From positions 67,699,601-67,763,600 of the forward strand of contig NC_080428.1 of assembly GCF_029873635.1 (NCBI RefSeq): a stretch of 64,000 bases of DNA. The letters are read 5' to 3'. Positions 10,490 to 23,138 of the stretch are shown here, one piece after another. The notes beneath the pieces were generated by a model. The model was not told the DNA's origin, did no database searches, and worked only from the letters and a program-made list of their open reading frames with translations. This DNA is from Malania oleifera (lineage: Eukaryota > Streptophyta > Magnoliopsida > Santalales > Ximeniaceae). Both the position numbers and the translations under genes were made by a program. Each line of letters begins with the position of its first letter. Position 1 is the stretch's first letter.

Positions 10490-12122
10490 TGAAATTAGGA
10501 TAGCTTCCAAAGAGGGGGGGGGGGGGGGGTGAATTGGATTTTTAAACTTATATTCTTTTTAATACTTTGTTTTATATCAACAATCACAACAAGTAAACAC
10601 AAAATTCAATTCAACTTCAACTAATCAACAAGATAATCAAAATCTTGATCTTTGTATCAATAGCCCCGTAATAAATTGTAAAGCACACAGAATTTATATA
10701 AGTCTTGTGTTATTCCAAACTCACACTTCTTCTTTGTGTTTAGTTTTTAAACAAACTTTCAGATTAATAAGTTTAGGATGATCAACCAACGTAGTCTCTT
10801 TCGGTTTCCGCAATCAATGCTGATCAAGTCAAAACAAATTATCCTCCAGTCTATTTAACAACCATACGCTCAGAATTTAATAATTTAAAGCATACACGTA
10901 GGTTGTAAGTATTGCTGAAAAATAAAGAGTAAGGAAGAGAGAGAGAGACACAAAGCTTTTATGAGGTTCGGCTTAGTACAATATTCTCTCGTTCAAACAA
11001 TATTCTCTCGTTCGGTCCAACGATTCTACAACCTTGAATCATCTATAAACAAGAACAAAGATATAGAAAATTTGTGTACAAAAGACACTCTCACAGCAGA
11101 GTAGATTAGTACAATATTCAGCACAAGAATACTTCAAAGTAAATCAAATATAAAAGGATTGAAGCTCAATACTGAATTTAGATCACCAAATATCTTCCAA
11201 GTATTGAATGATTCGGACTTTGAAGGCTTTACTTAGGAGTTTGTATTAGCAGCAACTCAGTATTTGAAGTTGGATGAACACAATAGAGTTTGAGAGCTTT
11301 TTGAGAACTTTGATTGCTGGAAAATTTCTTGGTGGTTTAAAATCTTTGAAGTTTGGGGCTATTTATAGAAGTTTTAAAAGTAATTCCTTGCCCCCCAAAC
11401 TTCCTTGAAGTAATCCCCAAGTTTTTCAAAAGAATAGTTCCCAAGAAATCTATTTAAAAAATCTTCCCGTTAGAATTTTTAAATAAACATTCAAGTGGCA
11501 GTCGCCTACCACGACCTGGCAGTCACCTGTCATAGTGGAATTTTAAAACACAGAACAGTAACAGTCGCCTCCCAGAACTTGGGCAATCGCCTAGCATGAC
11601 CACCCAGGCGCCTGGATGTGCTCAGGTAGTCGCCTGGCACCCTACTGCCTCTTTGAAAATAATTCATTTAATTTGGGCAGTCGCTTGGCAAAAGTAGGCA
11701 GTTGCCTGACCCTTCTATTTAAAAAAAAAACTTTTATTTTTAAACCCTTATTTTCTTTAATTTGAAAATCATACTTTAGAGTTTTTACTAAAACTTTATT
11801 TTTCTAAGTTTCTTTTGATTTTATGAGAACTTCAATTCAATTTTATATTTGGAGTTTACTTAAATTACTTACATACAAACATCCTTAAACTCTATTTCTT
11901 TGATCCGTAAGTAAGTCCTTGTTCTTCTTTCATCTTTGAGCTTCTAATTGTCTTTCTTTCTTGATCTTTTTGAATCCATAAATTTTATCATCCTTTTGAG
12001 CTTTGTCACTACCTTTAAGCTTTGCCTTCTTGCTGAAAAACTTTCACTTGAAATAAACCATATTAAACATATCATGATTTGTTATCATCAAAATAAGAAT
12101 GGTAAGCCTTGTTAGGCCAACA
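10490..12122 (-). repeat. 3' LTR of Copia element K
   Basis: This copy starts TGAAATTAGG and ends TTAGGCCAACA. A G-run of about 17 bases follows the start at about 10515. The TATA box is minus-strand CTATAAATAGC at 11358-11369. Seven or eight degenerate copies of a GGCAGTCGCCTGG word sit upstream of it at 11490-11715. Relative to the 5' LTR it lacks about 130 bp around 10985, where GAGGTTCGGCTT is joined directly to a repeated ATATTCTCTCGTTC. Confidence 0.92.
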
Positions 12123-12137
12123 ATCTCCCCCTTTTTG
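12123..12137 (-). promoter_or_regulatory. Polypurine tract of element K
   Basis: Plus-strand ATCTCCCCCTTTTTG (minus strand CAAAAAGGGGGAGAT) lies directly next to the 3' LTR. This is the usual priming tract for second-strand DNA synthesis in Copia elements. Confidence 0.85.
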
Positions 12138-12526
12138 ATGATGACAAATAGAAAGCAAAAATAGGAAATAATACTTATGTCTCCCCCTTTCAATAAGCAT
12201 GATATATCAAATATATTTATACAAACCATGTTACTTGCAAAATATCAAAATGAAATCGTACCCATACATATTCATATTCTTACAAGCAATAAATTCATAA
12301 AAACATTCCTATACATATTCCATTTTTGCTTCTCTAAAATACTATCTCTCCCCCTTTGGACATCAATCAAAAAGGAAAAAGAGCAATACATAAACAACAT
12401 AGTGAAGTGCTGAAGAACATAGTACTTATAGAGCTTACAAATACATAAGAAATACTATCCGAAGAAGTACTTAGAAATACTAATACATAGACAAAAATGT
12501 TAAAAACACATAAATGAAATACATCA

Positions 12527-13755
12527 ATCGAAAGCTTCCATAGAACCACTTTCATCTTCTTCTTCCTCTGCAGATTCATCATCACTAGATGAAGCAGAGC
12601 TGATATCCATCTGTGTTTTGCCCTTGGAGGAGCAGGCCAAATGTTTCTAAATCTTGTCTACACGTTGAACAAGGCTTGAACAATGAGTTTCCATAGTTAA
12701 AACCTTTTCCTTAAGTGTACCAAGTCCAGATTGCATTCCATCACTGAAGGTCATATAGTGATTAAAAAATGGAACAAACCAAGAAGGAGTTTCTAGGTCA
12801 AGCTGTACTGAAGAAGCTGGCATGGAAGGCTGAGGTGGTGGTGCAGATGAGGTGTGACGATGTCCCCTGTGAAACCACCTTTGAGGAGAGTGCTTGTATC
12901 TCATTCGCTTAAGAATAGTATTCGAAAAGATATCATAATGGGTTTTGCTAGTGAAGTTAAACGATGGTGTAAGAACATTGAAATGAGCAAATATCATATT
13001 TAACATCCCAACATATGGTAGAATGACACGAGGGGCATCAACTTTCATAATGATCCATTGAAGAAGTAAACTTGGAAGATCCAGTTTTTTTTACCTTTAA
13101 GAATACACCACATAACGAAACAATCTAAGAAGGAAATATGATCATAAGAGCCTGAACGTGGTAGGATATTATATGTGATCAATTTATGCAGGATTAAAGC
13201 TTGAAGATTGAGTTGTTTGTAAAGAGGTGGATTCCCAAAGGAGATAGGTGTATCAGTTATTATAGGGGTAAAAACTCTTCTGGAGTAAATCCTTGGGACA
13301 TTATCCATTGTTTCTCAACAACGTGAGCCTCAAAATCTCCTGACTTGATTCGAAGAATTTTTCCTAAAGATATGGGAATAAGATGAATATTTTGCCCTAA
13401 AAGATTTGTTTTGATCCCATTTTCAAACCTTTCCATGTTAGCATAGAAAATTCGAACCACGTTTAGACAGTACCCTTTTGCTTGATACGAAATAAACCGT
13501 TCCCATCCAGTTTCCTTAAAAAAATCCATGATTTCAGGAAAATCAAAATTAAAGAATGTAACATCAAGGATTTTACCTAGAATGGGTTCGACTAAAGTGA
13601 TTTGATTCCTATAGAGTTGCTTAGCATGAGGAGTAACTAACCATTTCTCTACTTCATCATTGTTGATCCTTGTGGAGGAGAAGAAACCCTTGTTACCAAC
13701 CGATTTGATCCGTGGTATGATTGTTTTGAAGAAAAAAACTGATAAACCCTAGGTT
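12527..13755 (-). pseudogene. Extra ORF of element K, plant-transposon-protein-like
   Basis: Between RNase H and the 3' LTR, on the same strand as gag-pol, about 1.2 kb is coding-like in overlapping frames. It reads ...KTIIPRIKSVGNKGFF.., then IMDFFKETGWERFISYQ, AKGYCLNVVRIFYANM, RRVFTPIITDTPISFGN and an acidic tail SSASSSDDESAEEEDESG ending near 12527. The WERF..VVRIFYANM block resembles the 'putative plant transposon protein' domain often annotated in plants; this is from memory. No transmembrane segment or signal peptide is evident, so it does not look like the envelope-like gene known from SIRE elements. Frameshifts near 13300 and 13046 and a stop at 12647 break it. Its function is unknown. 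Confidence 0.7.
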
Positions 13756-14042
13756 TTATTCGCGATTAGATGTTGAGGGTAGGTTTGATGCATGGTTTTA
13801 GGTTGATTTGGAAGAAGAGTTTGTGTGGAAAAGAGTAGGAAAGAGGATTTTCGGAGAAAGATGAGAAGTAGCAGGAGCCTGATGGAAGTTAAAAAGACAA
13901 AAAACAGGGTTTTAAACCTTACTTGCTATGAGGCAATCACCTGCTAGGATAAGGCAGGCGCCTGTCAAACAAAAATAGAAAGTTAGTAGCCTGGCAGTCG
14001 CCTGGCACCAAGGTGGCAGTCACCTGCCAAGCAGAAAAATTT

Positions 14043-15567
14043 TTAGTTTGCTTCTCGTATATGTATCATTCCTAATTCTCTTCTAATGAATATGAATTGC
14101 TCTTCAGAGAGTGGTTTTGTGAATATGTCTGCCAATTGGTCATTAGTATTTACAAATTCTAGCATTATGTCTTCGTTTTGCACATGATCTCTCAAGAGGT
14201 GATGTCTTATGTCAATATGTTTTGTTCTTGAGTGAGATACCATATTCTTTGAAATATTTATGGCACTTGTGTTGTCATATTTTATTGGAATAGTTTGATA
14301 TTGAATTTTGAAGTCTTTTAGTTGTTGTTTCATATACAATGTTTGGGCACAACAACTCCCTGCTGCAACATATTCTGCTTCTACTGTGGATAATGCCACA
14401 GAGTTTTGTTTTTTTTTTAAGACTAGGAGACTAAATAGTGTCCTAGAAAATGACAAGTTCCACTTGTGCTTTTTCTATCTATCTTGCATCCAGCAAAGTC
14501 TGCATCAGAATAGCTTATCATTTCAAATTCAGTTCCTTTTGGATACCATAAACCTAGTTCAAATGTGCCTAGTAGATATCTAAGAATTCTTTTAACTACT
14601 GATTGGTGTGATTCCTTAGGAGCTGATTGGAACCTAGCATATATACATACGCTAAACATAATATCTGGTCTACTTGCTGTTAAGTAAAGTAAACTTCCTA
14701 TTATGTCTCGGTAATGCTTGGTATTTACTTGTTTCCCTTTTTCATCCTTTTCAAGACTAGTTGAGGTTCTCATGGGCGTTCCTATAGGTTTACTTTCTTC
14801 CATATCAAACTTTTTTAACATGTCCTTAATACATTTAGTTTGATTTATGAAAGTTCCATGTTTTTCTAGTTTGATTTGTAACCCTAAGAAGTAATTTAAC
14901 TCTCCCATCACGAGTTGCTCCAAAAATAATATCATCAACATAAATTTGTACTATAAGCATGTCTTTGTTTTTGGTTTTTATAAATAAAGTGTTATCTATC
15001 TTTCCTCTTGAAAAATTGTTTTGAATTAGGAACTTGCTTAACCTTTCATACCAAGCTCTAGGAGCTTGTTTCAATCCATATAAAGCTTTTGTTAACTTAA
15101 ATACATGATCTGGATTTTTTGAATTTTCAAAACCTGGAGGTTGTTTTACATATACTTCTTCATTTATATATCCATTTAAGAAAACACTTTTTACATCCAT
15201 TTGGTATAATTTGAAGTCCTTATAGACTGCATAAGCTAAGAGCATCCTAATTGCTTCCATTCTTGCTATGGGAGCAAAGGTTTCATCGTAATCAATACCT
15301 TCTTCTTGATTATAACCTTATGCTACTAGCCTAACTTTATTTCTTATAACTATCCCATTTTCATCTTTTTTTATTTCTAAACACCCATTTAGTTCCTATG
15401 ATTGATTTGTCTTTGGGTTTAGGTATAAGTTCCCATACTTGACTTCTTTCAAATTGATTTAGTTCCTCTTGCATAGTTATAATCCAAGAGTCATCTTTTA
15501 AGGCTTCTTCAATATTCTTGGGTTCATCTTGAGATAAAAAGACATAATGGTTGCAAATATTTTTCAA
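14043..15567 (-). pseudogene. Reverse transcriptase and RNase H of Copia element K
   Basis: Copies element RNA into DNA. From 15567 the minus strand reads DEPKNIEEALKDDSWIITMQEELNQF and GTKWVFRNK, then after a break KLYQMDVKSVFLNGYINEEVYVKQPPGFE and the catalytic YVDDIIFGAT near 14940. RNase H follows with KSTSGTCHFLG, ALSTVEAEYVAAGSC and DIFTKPLSEEQF. The domain order and motifs are complete, but frame breaks occur near 15350, 14900 and 14440. The stop is at 14043. Confidence 0.94.
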
Positions 15568-15581
15568 TGAGGCTAGAGTGG

Positions 15582-16743
15582 TTATTCCTTTTGAAGTTTC
15601 TCCAAGAGTTTTTTTGGATGACTTTTAGCATATCTCCATTCTTTAGGTAGTTCTAGATTTTTTACAATGTTTTCATTTGAAGTTTCATTATTGTTTTCTT
15701 CTTTTATTTCAAGATCTTCTTCTTTTTGTGGAATATCTTCTTTTTCATCAATCTTAATTTTATTTTCATAATTGTTTGACTCATCAAATGTTATGTGTAT
15801 TGATTCAATGATAGTAAGAGTTCTTCTATTATAAACCCTATAGGTTTTGCTATTTGTAGAGTAGCCTAAAAAGATACTTTTATCAGATTTTGCATCAAAC
15901 TTTCCTAAATCATCTTTGGTGTTAAGGATAAAACATTTGCATCCAAATACATGAAAGTAGGAGATATTGGGTTTTCTACCTTTACATAGTTCATACGGTG
16001 TTTTGTCTATATTTGATCTTATAGACACCCTATTTACAATATAACATGTTGTATTTACAGTTTCAGTTCAAAAGTATTTCGGTAAGTTATTTTCATTTAT
16101 CATTGTTCTTGCCATTTCTTGTAGAGTTCTATTTTTTCTTTCTACAACTCCATTTTGTTGTGGAGTTCTAGATGCTGAGAAATTATGATTTATTCCATAT
16201 TCATTACAAAATTTATCAACCTCTTTGTTACTAAACTCCCTTCCTTGATCACTTCTAAAATTTGTTACATTATAACCCTTTTCATTTTGTAATTTCTTAC
16301 ATAAGGTGATTAGCATGTCACAAGCTTCATCTTTATTTGTTAGGAATAATACCCAAGTAAATCTTGAATAATCATCCACTATTACAAAAGCATATTGTTT
16401 TCCTCCTAGGCTTAAGGTTCTAGTTGGACCAAATAAGTTTAGGTCTAATAGTTCTAGGGGTCTTTTAGTAGATATATACTTTTTTCTTTTTAAAGCTTGT
16501 TTTAACTTGCTTTCCCTTTTGGCATGCATCACACATCTTGTCTTTTATGAATTTGGTATTTGGTAATCCTTTTACAAGATTTTTCTTTGATAATTTGGAT
16601 AATAGGTCTATGCTAGCATGTCCTAATTTCCTATGCCATAACCAACTTATTTCATTCATGACTGCCAAACAAGTTACGTTTTGATTCATTAGATTCTCAA
16701 GGTTTATACAATAAACATTATTTATCCTATGAGCTATAAACAA
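15582..16743 (-). pseudogene. GAG-pre-integrase and integrase of Copia element K
   Basis: The zinc-binding pre-integrase motif LWHRKLGHAS lies at about 16630 and CDACQKGKQVK near 16520. The DDE core follows: VIVDDYSRFTWVLF, FRSDQGREFSN, then SASRTPQQNGVVERKNRTLQ. The C-terminal Copia block (TPYELCKGRKPNISYFHVFG) runs to about 15900, followed by a long Glu/Asn-rich linker to 15582. Frame changes near 16500 and 16050 break the continuous polyprotein. Confidence 0.94.
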
Positions 16744-16779
16744 GATTTTATTTCGTTTGGGATTTTGGATAATACATTT

Positions 16780-17025
16780 TTATTTCTTAAAAGTTATTTC
16801 AAACCCTTTGTTACTCAATTGACTAATGCTTAAAAGATTGTGTTTAAGTTCTTCTACTAATAACACATTATCAATAGTAATAGAAGGTTCTTTACCTATT
16901 CTCCCAATGTCAATGATCTTACCTTTGGCATTGTCGCCGAAGGTGACATATCCTCCATCCTTTTGTTTTAGAGAAATAAACTTGGTCTTATCTCTGGTCA
17001 TGTGTCTTGAACACCCGCTGTCCAA
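16780..17025 (-). pseudogene. Aspartic protease of Copia element K
   Basis: Minus-strand MDSGCSRHMTRDKTKF carries the D-S-G catalytic motif. It is followed by GGYVTFGDNAKGKIIDIG and LLVEELKHNLLSISQLSNKG, the standard order in Copia proteases that process gag-pol. This segment is open and looks intact, but it is out of frame with its neighbours. Confidence 0.9.
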
Positions 17026-17064
17026 GCACCACTTGTCCGTTGACGATGTTGTCCTAAAACATAC

Positions 17065-18849
17065 CTACAATGAAGGATTCATTGTGTTAGTCTTTGGAAC
17101 CCAAATTCTTCTAACTTTCTTTGTTTTGTTGTTAGTTCCATTATTAACTTTCCATTCTCTTTGTACTTTAACATACTTCCTTTTTAGTGGGCAATCAAAC
17201 ATTACGTGACCTTTAGTCTTGCACATATAGCAAGTAGTGTGTTCATGTTTGTTGTTTGAGGAAGTGCTAGCATAGTGCTTGACTTCCTTGACGAAGTATC
17301 CCATGTATAATTTCTTATTCATTTTATTTGTTTTACCATTATATCCTATTCCTTCTTTATTCCCATGTAGTCTTTACTGTCCAATCATCTTTTCAAAATT
17401 ATCTTTACCTTTTGTAAAGTTATATATAATTTTTTCTTTATCCTCCACTAATTTCTTAAGTTCATTTACTTCTAAATCCTTTTTATTCAAGTTTTCTTTA
17501 TGAGTTTTTCCTAACTCTTGAGTTACTTTACTTACTTCCTCCTCTAACTTCTCAATACAAGAGTCTTTTTCTTTTTCAATGGTTTTGAATGATTCAAGTT
17601 GCTTCAATAGTTCTTTATTTTGATCCTTCAAAGTTATATTTCTCTTAAAAATTTTTATGAATCTTTTATGTAGGGAGAACAATATAGCTTGTAATTCCTT
17701 GTATGAGGGCATACTATCACATGACTCATCATAAGATTCATTGCAAGATTTTATTGAAGAGTAGTAGGAATTTACCTCTTCATCATTCGCCATGAAGCAC
17801 ATGTTTGTCATCTTTTGTCCGCTTGATTCGTTTTCCGTTTCGCTGGAGCTTGAGTCATCCCAAGTGGCCTTCATAGCTTCCTTCTTTTTCTTCTTGTCTT
17901 TCTTAAGCAATGGGCAGTTCGGTTTGATATGCCCAGGTTTCTTACAGTGATAATATATTGGAGGTTCATTTTTTACTTTTATTTTCTTTTCTACTTGATT
18001 CTCCTTTTTCAGTTTTCCTTTTGTTGAACTTTCTAGGAAATCTTTTATTCCTTGTATAAAACTTACCTAGTCTCTTAGTGATGAATGCTAATTCATCTTG
18101 ATCTAAGTTACTTGTTTCACTTTCTTCTTCACTTGAGCTGTGGCTAGATGCTTTTAGTGCAATAGATTTCTTACGCTTTGGTTCAGGATTTCTTTCTTTT
18201 AGAGCCATTTCATAGGTAAGGAGTGAACCTATGAGTTCATCTAAGGAAGTAGTCTTAAGGTTTCTTCCTTCAGTAATTGTTGTAGCCTTTGGTTCCCATA
18301 TGGAGGGAAGGCCTCTCAAAATTTTTCTAATCATTTTATAAGTGGCATAAGTTTTTCCTAAGGCACTTAAGGAATTGATTATGTGGGCGAATCTTGTGTA
18401 CATACTTGATATGGTTTCATTTGGATTCCTCTTGAATGCTTCATATTCACTTGTTAACATGTCTATCCTGTTGTCCCCAACATCAATAGTTCCTTCATAT
18501 GTGACTTCTAATTTGTCTCATTTTCTTTAGCCGTTTTACAAGTCATGACCCTTTTAAATTTGTTAGCATCTAAAGTACAATACAAAGCATTTATAGCACT
18601 CGAATTTATTTGAAGCATTTTATAATCTGAATCAATCATATCCTTTTTCTCTTTTGGAATTTGTTTTCCATCTACTATTTTAGTGGGAATAAGGTCTCCA
18701 TCCATGACTACTTCCCATGCTTTCCAATCCATGTGTTTGAGGTAGATTTGCATTCTCTTTTTCCAAAAGGTGTAATTGTGTCCACAAAAGATTGGTGGAC
18801 GAGTTGAGGATTGGCCCTCTCCAAAAGGAGCTACTCCTATGTTTGTCAT
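17065..18849 (-). pseudogene. Gag of Copia element K
   Basis: The ATG at 18849 opens MTNIGVAPFGEGQSSTRPP, a typical SIRE-type gag start. The capsid region follows in broken frames (18508-18849 and 17966-18460, the latter with LRGLPSIWEPKATTI), then a long charged coiled-coil-like stretch at 17374-17910. The zinc knuckle CYMCKTKGHVMFDC (CX2CX4HX4C) lies near 17220. Frame breaks near 18490, 17940 and 17350 make it a pseudogene. Confidence 0.92.
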
Positions 18850-18887
18850 TTAGACCTTTTTATAGCTTCTTGTTAGGAATTTGCTAG

Positions 18888-18907
18888 AACAAGGCTATGA
18901 TACCAAT
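18888..18907 (-). promoter_or_regulatory. Primer-binding site of element K
   Basis: Minus-strand TGGTATCATAGCC starts two bases after the LTR end. It matches the 3' end of initiator methionine tRNA, as in most plant Copia elements. Confidence 0.85.
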
Positions 18908-20612
18908 TGAAATTAAGATAACTTCCCGAGAGGGGGGATGAATTGGATTTTTAAACTTATATTCTTTTTAATACTTTGTTTTATATCAACAATCACAACA
19001 AGTAAACACAAAAATCAATTCAACTTTAACCAATCAACAAGATAATCAAAATCTTGATCTTTGTATCAGTAGCCCTGTAATAAATTGTAAAGCACGCAGA
19101 ATTTATGTAAACCATGTGTTATTCCAAACTCACACTTCTTCTTTGTGTTTAGTTTTTAAAAAAACTTTTAGATTAATAAGTTTAGGATGATCAACTAACG
19201 TAGTCTCTTTCGGTTTCCGCAATCAATGCTGATCAAGCCAAAACAAATTATCCTCCAGTCTATTTAACAACCATACACTCAGAATTTAATAATTTAAAGC
19301 ATACACGTAGGTTGTAAGTATTGCTGAAAAATAAAGAGTAAGGAAGAGAGAGAGACACAAAGCTTTTACGAGGTTCGGCTTATACCCAGCCTACGTCCTC
19401 GCCTTTGGCAAACCACCAAAGGATTCACTAGTTCAGTTCCGTTGACAGGAGGAACAATACCAATTACAATCACTCCTTCCTTTAGGCTAGAGCCCGCCTC
19501 TCCAAACGATATTCTCTCGTTCGGTCCAACGATTCTACAACCTTGAATCATCTATAAACAAGAACAAAGATACAAAAAATTTGTGTACAAAAGACACTCT
19601 CATAGCAGAGTAGATTAGTACAATATTCAGCACAAAAATACTTCAAAGTAAATCAAATATAAAAGGATTGAAGCTCAATACTGAATTTAGATCACCAAAT
19701 ATCTTCCAAGTATTGAAAGATTCAGACTTTGAAGGCTTTACTTCGGAGTTTGAATTAGCAGCAACTCAGTATTTGAAGTTGGATGAACACAAGAGAGTTT
19801 GAGAGCTTTTTGAGAACTTTGATTGTTGGAAAATTTCTTGGTGGTTTAAAATCTTTGAAGTTTGCGACTATTTATAGAATTTTTAAAAGTAATTCCTTGC
19901 CCCCTAAGTTTCCTTGAAGTAATCCCCAAGTTTTTCAGAATAGTTCCCAAGAAATCCATTTAAAAAATCTTCCCATTAGAATTTTTAAACAAACGTTTGA
20001 GTGGCAGTCACTTGTCATGACTTGGTAGTCGTCTGTCATAGTGGAATTTTAAAATACAGAACACTTGCAGTCGCCTTCCAGAACTCAGGCAGTCACCTGG
20101 CATGACCACCCAGGCGCCTAGCTGTGCTCAGGCAGTCGCCTGGCACCCTACTGCCTCTTTGAAAATAATTCATTTAAATTGGGCAGTCGCCTGGTAGAAG
20201 TAGACAGTCGTTTGGTGTAAAGACCCGAAAATTGAAAAGGATTAAAATAATTAGAAAAAAATATATATAAATAAAATAACAGATAAATAAATAAAAAGAA
20301 TGATGTGGGAAAAAGAAAAAAAATTAAATTAAAAAAATAAAAATTAAAGAAATTAAATTAAATTAAGATAAATTAAATAATTAAATAACTAGTTGTTAAA
20401 TTAAATATTATTGTATTGGATTTAAAAATAATAATAATTAAAATAAGATATATATATGTAAAGTTAAGTTACTGACAGAAGAGGATAAGAAGAAAGAAGA
20501 AAGAAATAAGAAAGAAGAAAGAAGAAGAAGGAAGAAGAAGAAAGAGGAGATGTCAGGCGCCGCCCCCCCCCTATGAAATTTTCCTGCGCACGCGCAGCCA
20601 CTTCCGTCTCCG

Positions 20613-20643
<31 letters not shown>

Positions 20644-23138
20644 CTTGGTGAGTTTGCGATGGATCGGGGAACGGAAGGTGCCATTGGATTTCTGGTTCCG
20701 CTGCCGACATTTCTACTAGAGCAGATTTTTCATGGGAACGGCTTAGGTATTGCTCCTGGGGAAAGGTAATTTTTTTCCATTTTCTCAATTTTACCATTAA
20801 TATGTGGTTAAATCAACGAATGGACACCACCACAGGGTCCTAGTCGTCGTCACCGTCATTTTGACATAGGTAATTTGTCAATTGGGATTTTCTAGGCCCT
20901 ACTCCAAAGCGAGAGTGGAATTTGAGAATTTGGCTAAATTTAAGGATATTATTATTTATTAGGAATTATGGCCCTAGGAAGTATTAAATTAATATTTTAT
21001 TCATGAATAATTTATTGGAATTAGGAATTTAATTTCAGGGTCCGGGTGAGCGCCGTAGGTATTTTTCGGAGTCCCTGTTGGCGTAGTTCAATAAACCAGG
21101 TAAGGAGAAAAATATATATTAAATCAGAATTTTTATAAATTTAATGAAAAAATAAATTGTATTATATGTACGTGTATATGTTTCGGTATGGGTAAAATGC
21201 CAACTGTTTAAATTATATTTCCTTCGAGTTTAGGGTTGTTTATTAGATATGTATATGCAAAAATGAACTGATGAAAGTTATTTTCAGTATATAAATGTTA
21301 AATGTTAGTTGGCTTATTTTATAGGTAATGTATGAATTTTATTGCTAAATTGTGTGGCATGAGATTCTGTGCAAATATATATTAAATGTATGAGATGCAG
21401 GCTAAGTAAGTAAAGCAATGAAAATAAAATATGATATGGACAATGTTGCCTGTGTATGTTAAATGCAACCATGTAAATGTAAGACAGTTGAAAGATAGCC
21501 ATGTTAGCAGATTTAGCACACTTTTGTGTAGACTAACTGATGACAGCTAAAAGGAGTTGTGTTAGCAGATCTAGCACGTTTCTACGTAGACTAACTGATG
21601 ATGGCTAAAGACCAGCTGTAGTACGAAGTAATGAAATGAAATGTTATGCAATGAAATGACAATGAAATGACAATGAAATGAAATGACAAAGGTAAATGAT
21701 ATAAATAGGAAAGAGTCACTTAAAGTGAAACGAAATGCAACGTTAAGTTATAAACAGGAATGAATGTGCATGAATGTATAATGACAGAAAAGAATGATGT
21801 ATTATGATATTAGAAGTATGTATGTACGTAGAACATGTTACGATTGGGCGAGGCGTACCTTTCTCCTGAGAGCTTGCTGAGTAAGGCGAGTGCACTAGTA
21901 GCTTCAGATGTGGCAGTAGCTACATAAAGTACTAGGGCAGAGGGAACCTACTTGTATGGGTGGGTAGATTTCCCTATCCTTAGGGTCTTTGCCGATAAAT
22001 TATTGTTGAATGCGTAAGTACGAGATCAATCTACCACTTGAGGGCTTACTGAGTAAGGTGAGTGCTCTGATATGTTTTAATTGTGACCTTTGGGTTGCCT
22101 AAGTATCAGAGCAGAGGAGTGCTACTTGTATAGGCGGGTAATTACCCCTATCCTCGGGAAATCTCGTGGGTTAAACATTTGCATGTGTTTGATTAGGATT
22201 AGGGAATGATTTTGAAAATTATGTTAAAGATTTTCAAATATTAAATATTATGTTATATATAAACTCATGCTGGCCACACACTGCTTTAATATATGGTTTC
22301 TTCCCTTACTGAGATGTGTCTCACCCGAATTTGAATGTATCTTTTTTTTTAGGATTTCATCGAGATTGAGCTTAGAGAGCTCGAGGTTCTATAACATTAT
22401 TGGGAAATAGTAAAAGAAAATGGTATATTTCTATATTAATTATGAGATGCAAATATTTATGTTTTACGTCCTTATATTTTAAGTCTGTGAAGAAAAGAAA
22501 GTTGTGAACATACTGAAATGTTTTGGAGATATATGTAATTATGGAAATGCAGGTGTTGGATGATTTATTATAGATTATAGTTAGAATTAGTAAACTCTGG
22601 TATTATGTTATATGGAGATTATGATTATATTTTCTACTGCGTATTTTATGGATTATGATTTATTAGGATATGATCAGGAATAACGCACTGGACCCGGATT
22701 TAAGGGTTCGGGGCGTTACACCTGGCCCTTCTGTTTTAAAAAAAAACTTTTATTTTTAAACCCTTCTTTTCTTTGATTGGAAAATCATACTTTAGAGTTT
22801 TTACTAAAACTTTATTTTTCTAAGTTTCTTTTGATTTTATGAGAGCTTCAATTCAGTTTTATATTTGGAGTTTACTTGACGTACTTACATACAAACATCC
22901 TTATACTCTATTTCTTTGATCTTCAAGTAAGTCCTTGTTCTTCTTTAATCGTTGAGCTTCTAATCGTCTTTCTTTCTTGATCTTTTTGAATCCATGAACT
23001 TTATCATCATTTTGAGCTTTGTCACTACCTTTAAGCTTTGCCTTCTTGCTGAAAAACTTTCACTTGAAATAAACCATATTAAACATATTATGATTTGTTA
23101 TCATCAAAATAAGAATTGTAAGCCTTGTTAGGGCAATA
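18908..23138 (-). repeat. 5' LTR of Copia element K, split by solo LTR A
   Basis: Homologous to 10490-12122 except for the insertion at 20216-22720. It starts TGAAATTAAG at 18908 and ends GGGCAATA at 23138, where the last CA has become TA. It keeps the segment at 19368-19530 with GAGGTTCGGCTTATACCCAG and CCTACGTCCTCG that the other copy lost. The GGCAGTCGCCTGG words lie at about 20000-20215, upstream of a TATA-like element near 19870. Confidence 0.92.
20216..22720 (+). mobile_element. Solo LTR A inside the 5' LTR of K
   Basis: Ends are TGTAAAGACCCG and CGGGGCGTTACA, flanked by TTTGG (20211-20215) and CCTGG (22721-22725). The intact K LTR has CCTGA at that site, so the two flanks are one TSD with C-to-T changes on the left. 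The 2,505-bp interior has a CT repeat near 20610 and the blocks GAGAGCTTGCTGAGTAAGGCGAGTGC and ACTGAGATGTGTCTCACC shared with C and J. No coding sequence is present. It lacks the CGTCGACGA word cluster seen in related LTRs. Confidence 0.9.

Larger units (their letters stand above)
10490..23138 (-). mobile_element. SIRE-like Copia retrotransposon K with two LTRs
   Basis: K has two homologous LTRs (10490-12122 and 18908-23138, the latter enlarged by solo LTR A), a tRNA-Met-type primer site, all pol domains in Copia order, a polypurine tract and an extra coding region between pol and the 3' LTR. TSD TATAT lies at 10485-10489 and 23139-23143, though the target is low complexity. Gag style (GEGQSSTRPPIFCGHNYTFW) and the extra downstream gene fit the SIRE/Maximus lineage. 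Many frames are broken by stops or shifts, so it is probably no longer autonomous. It sits inside solo LTR B. Confidence 0.93.
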
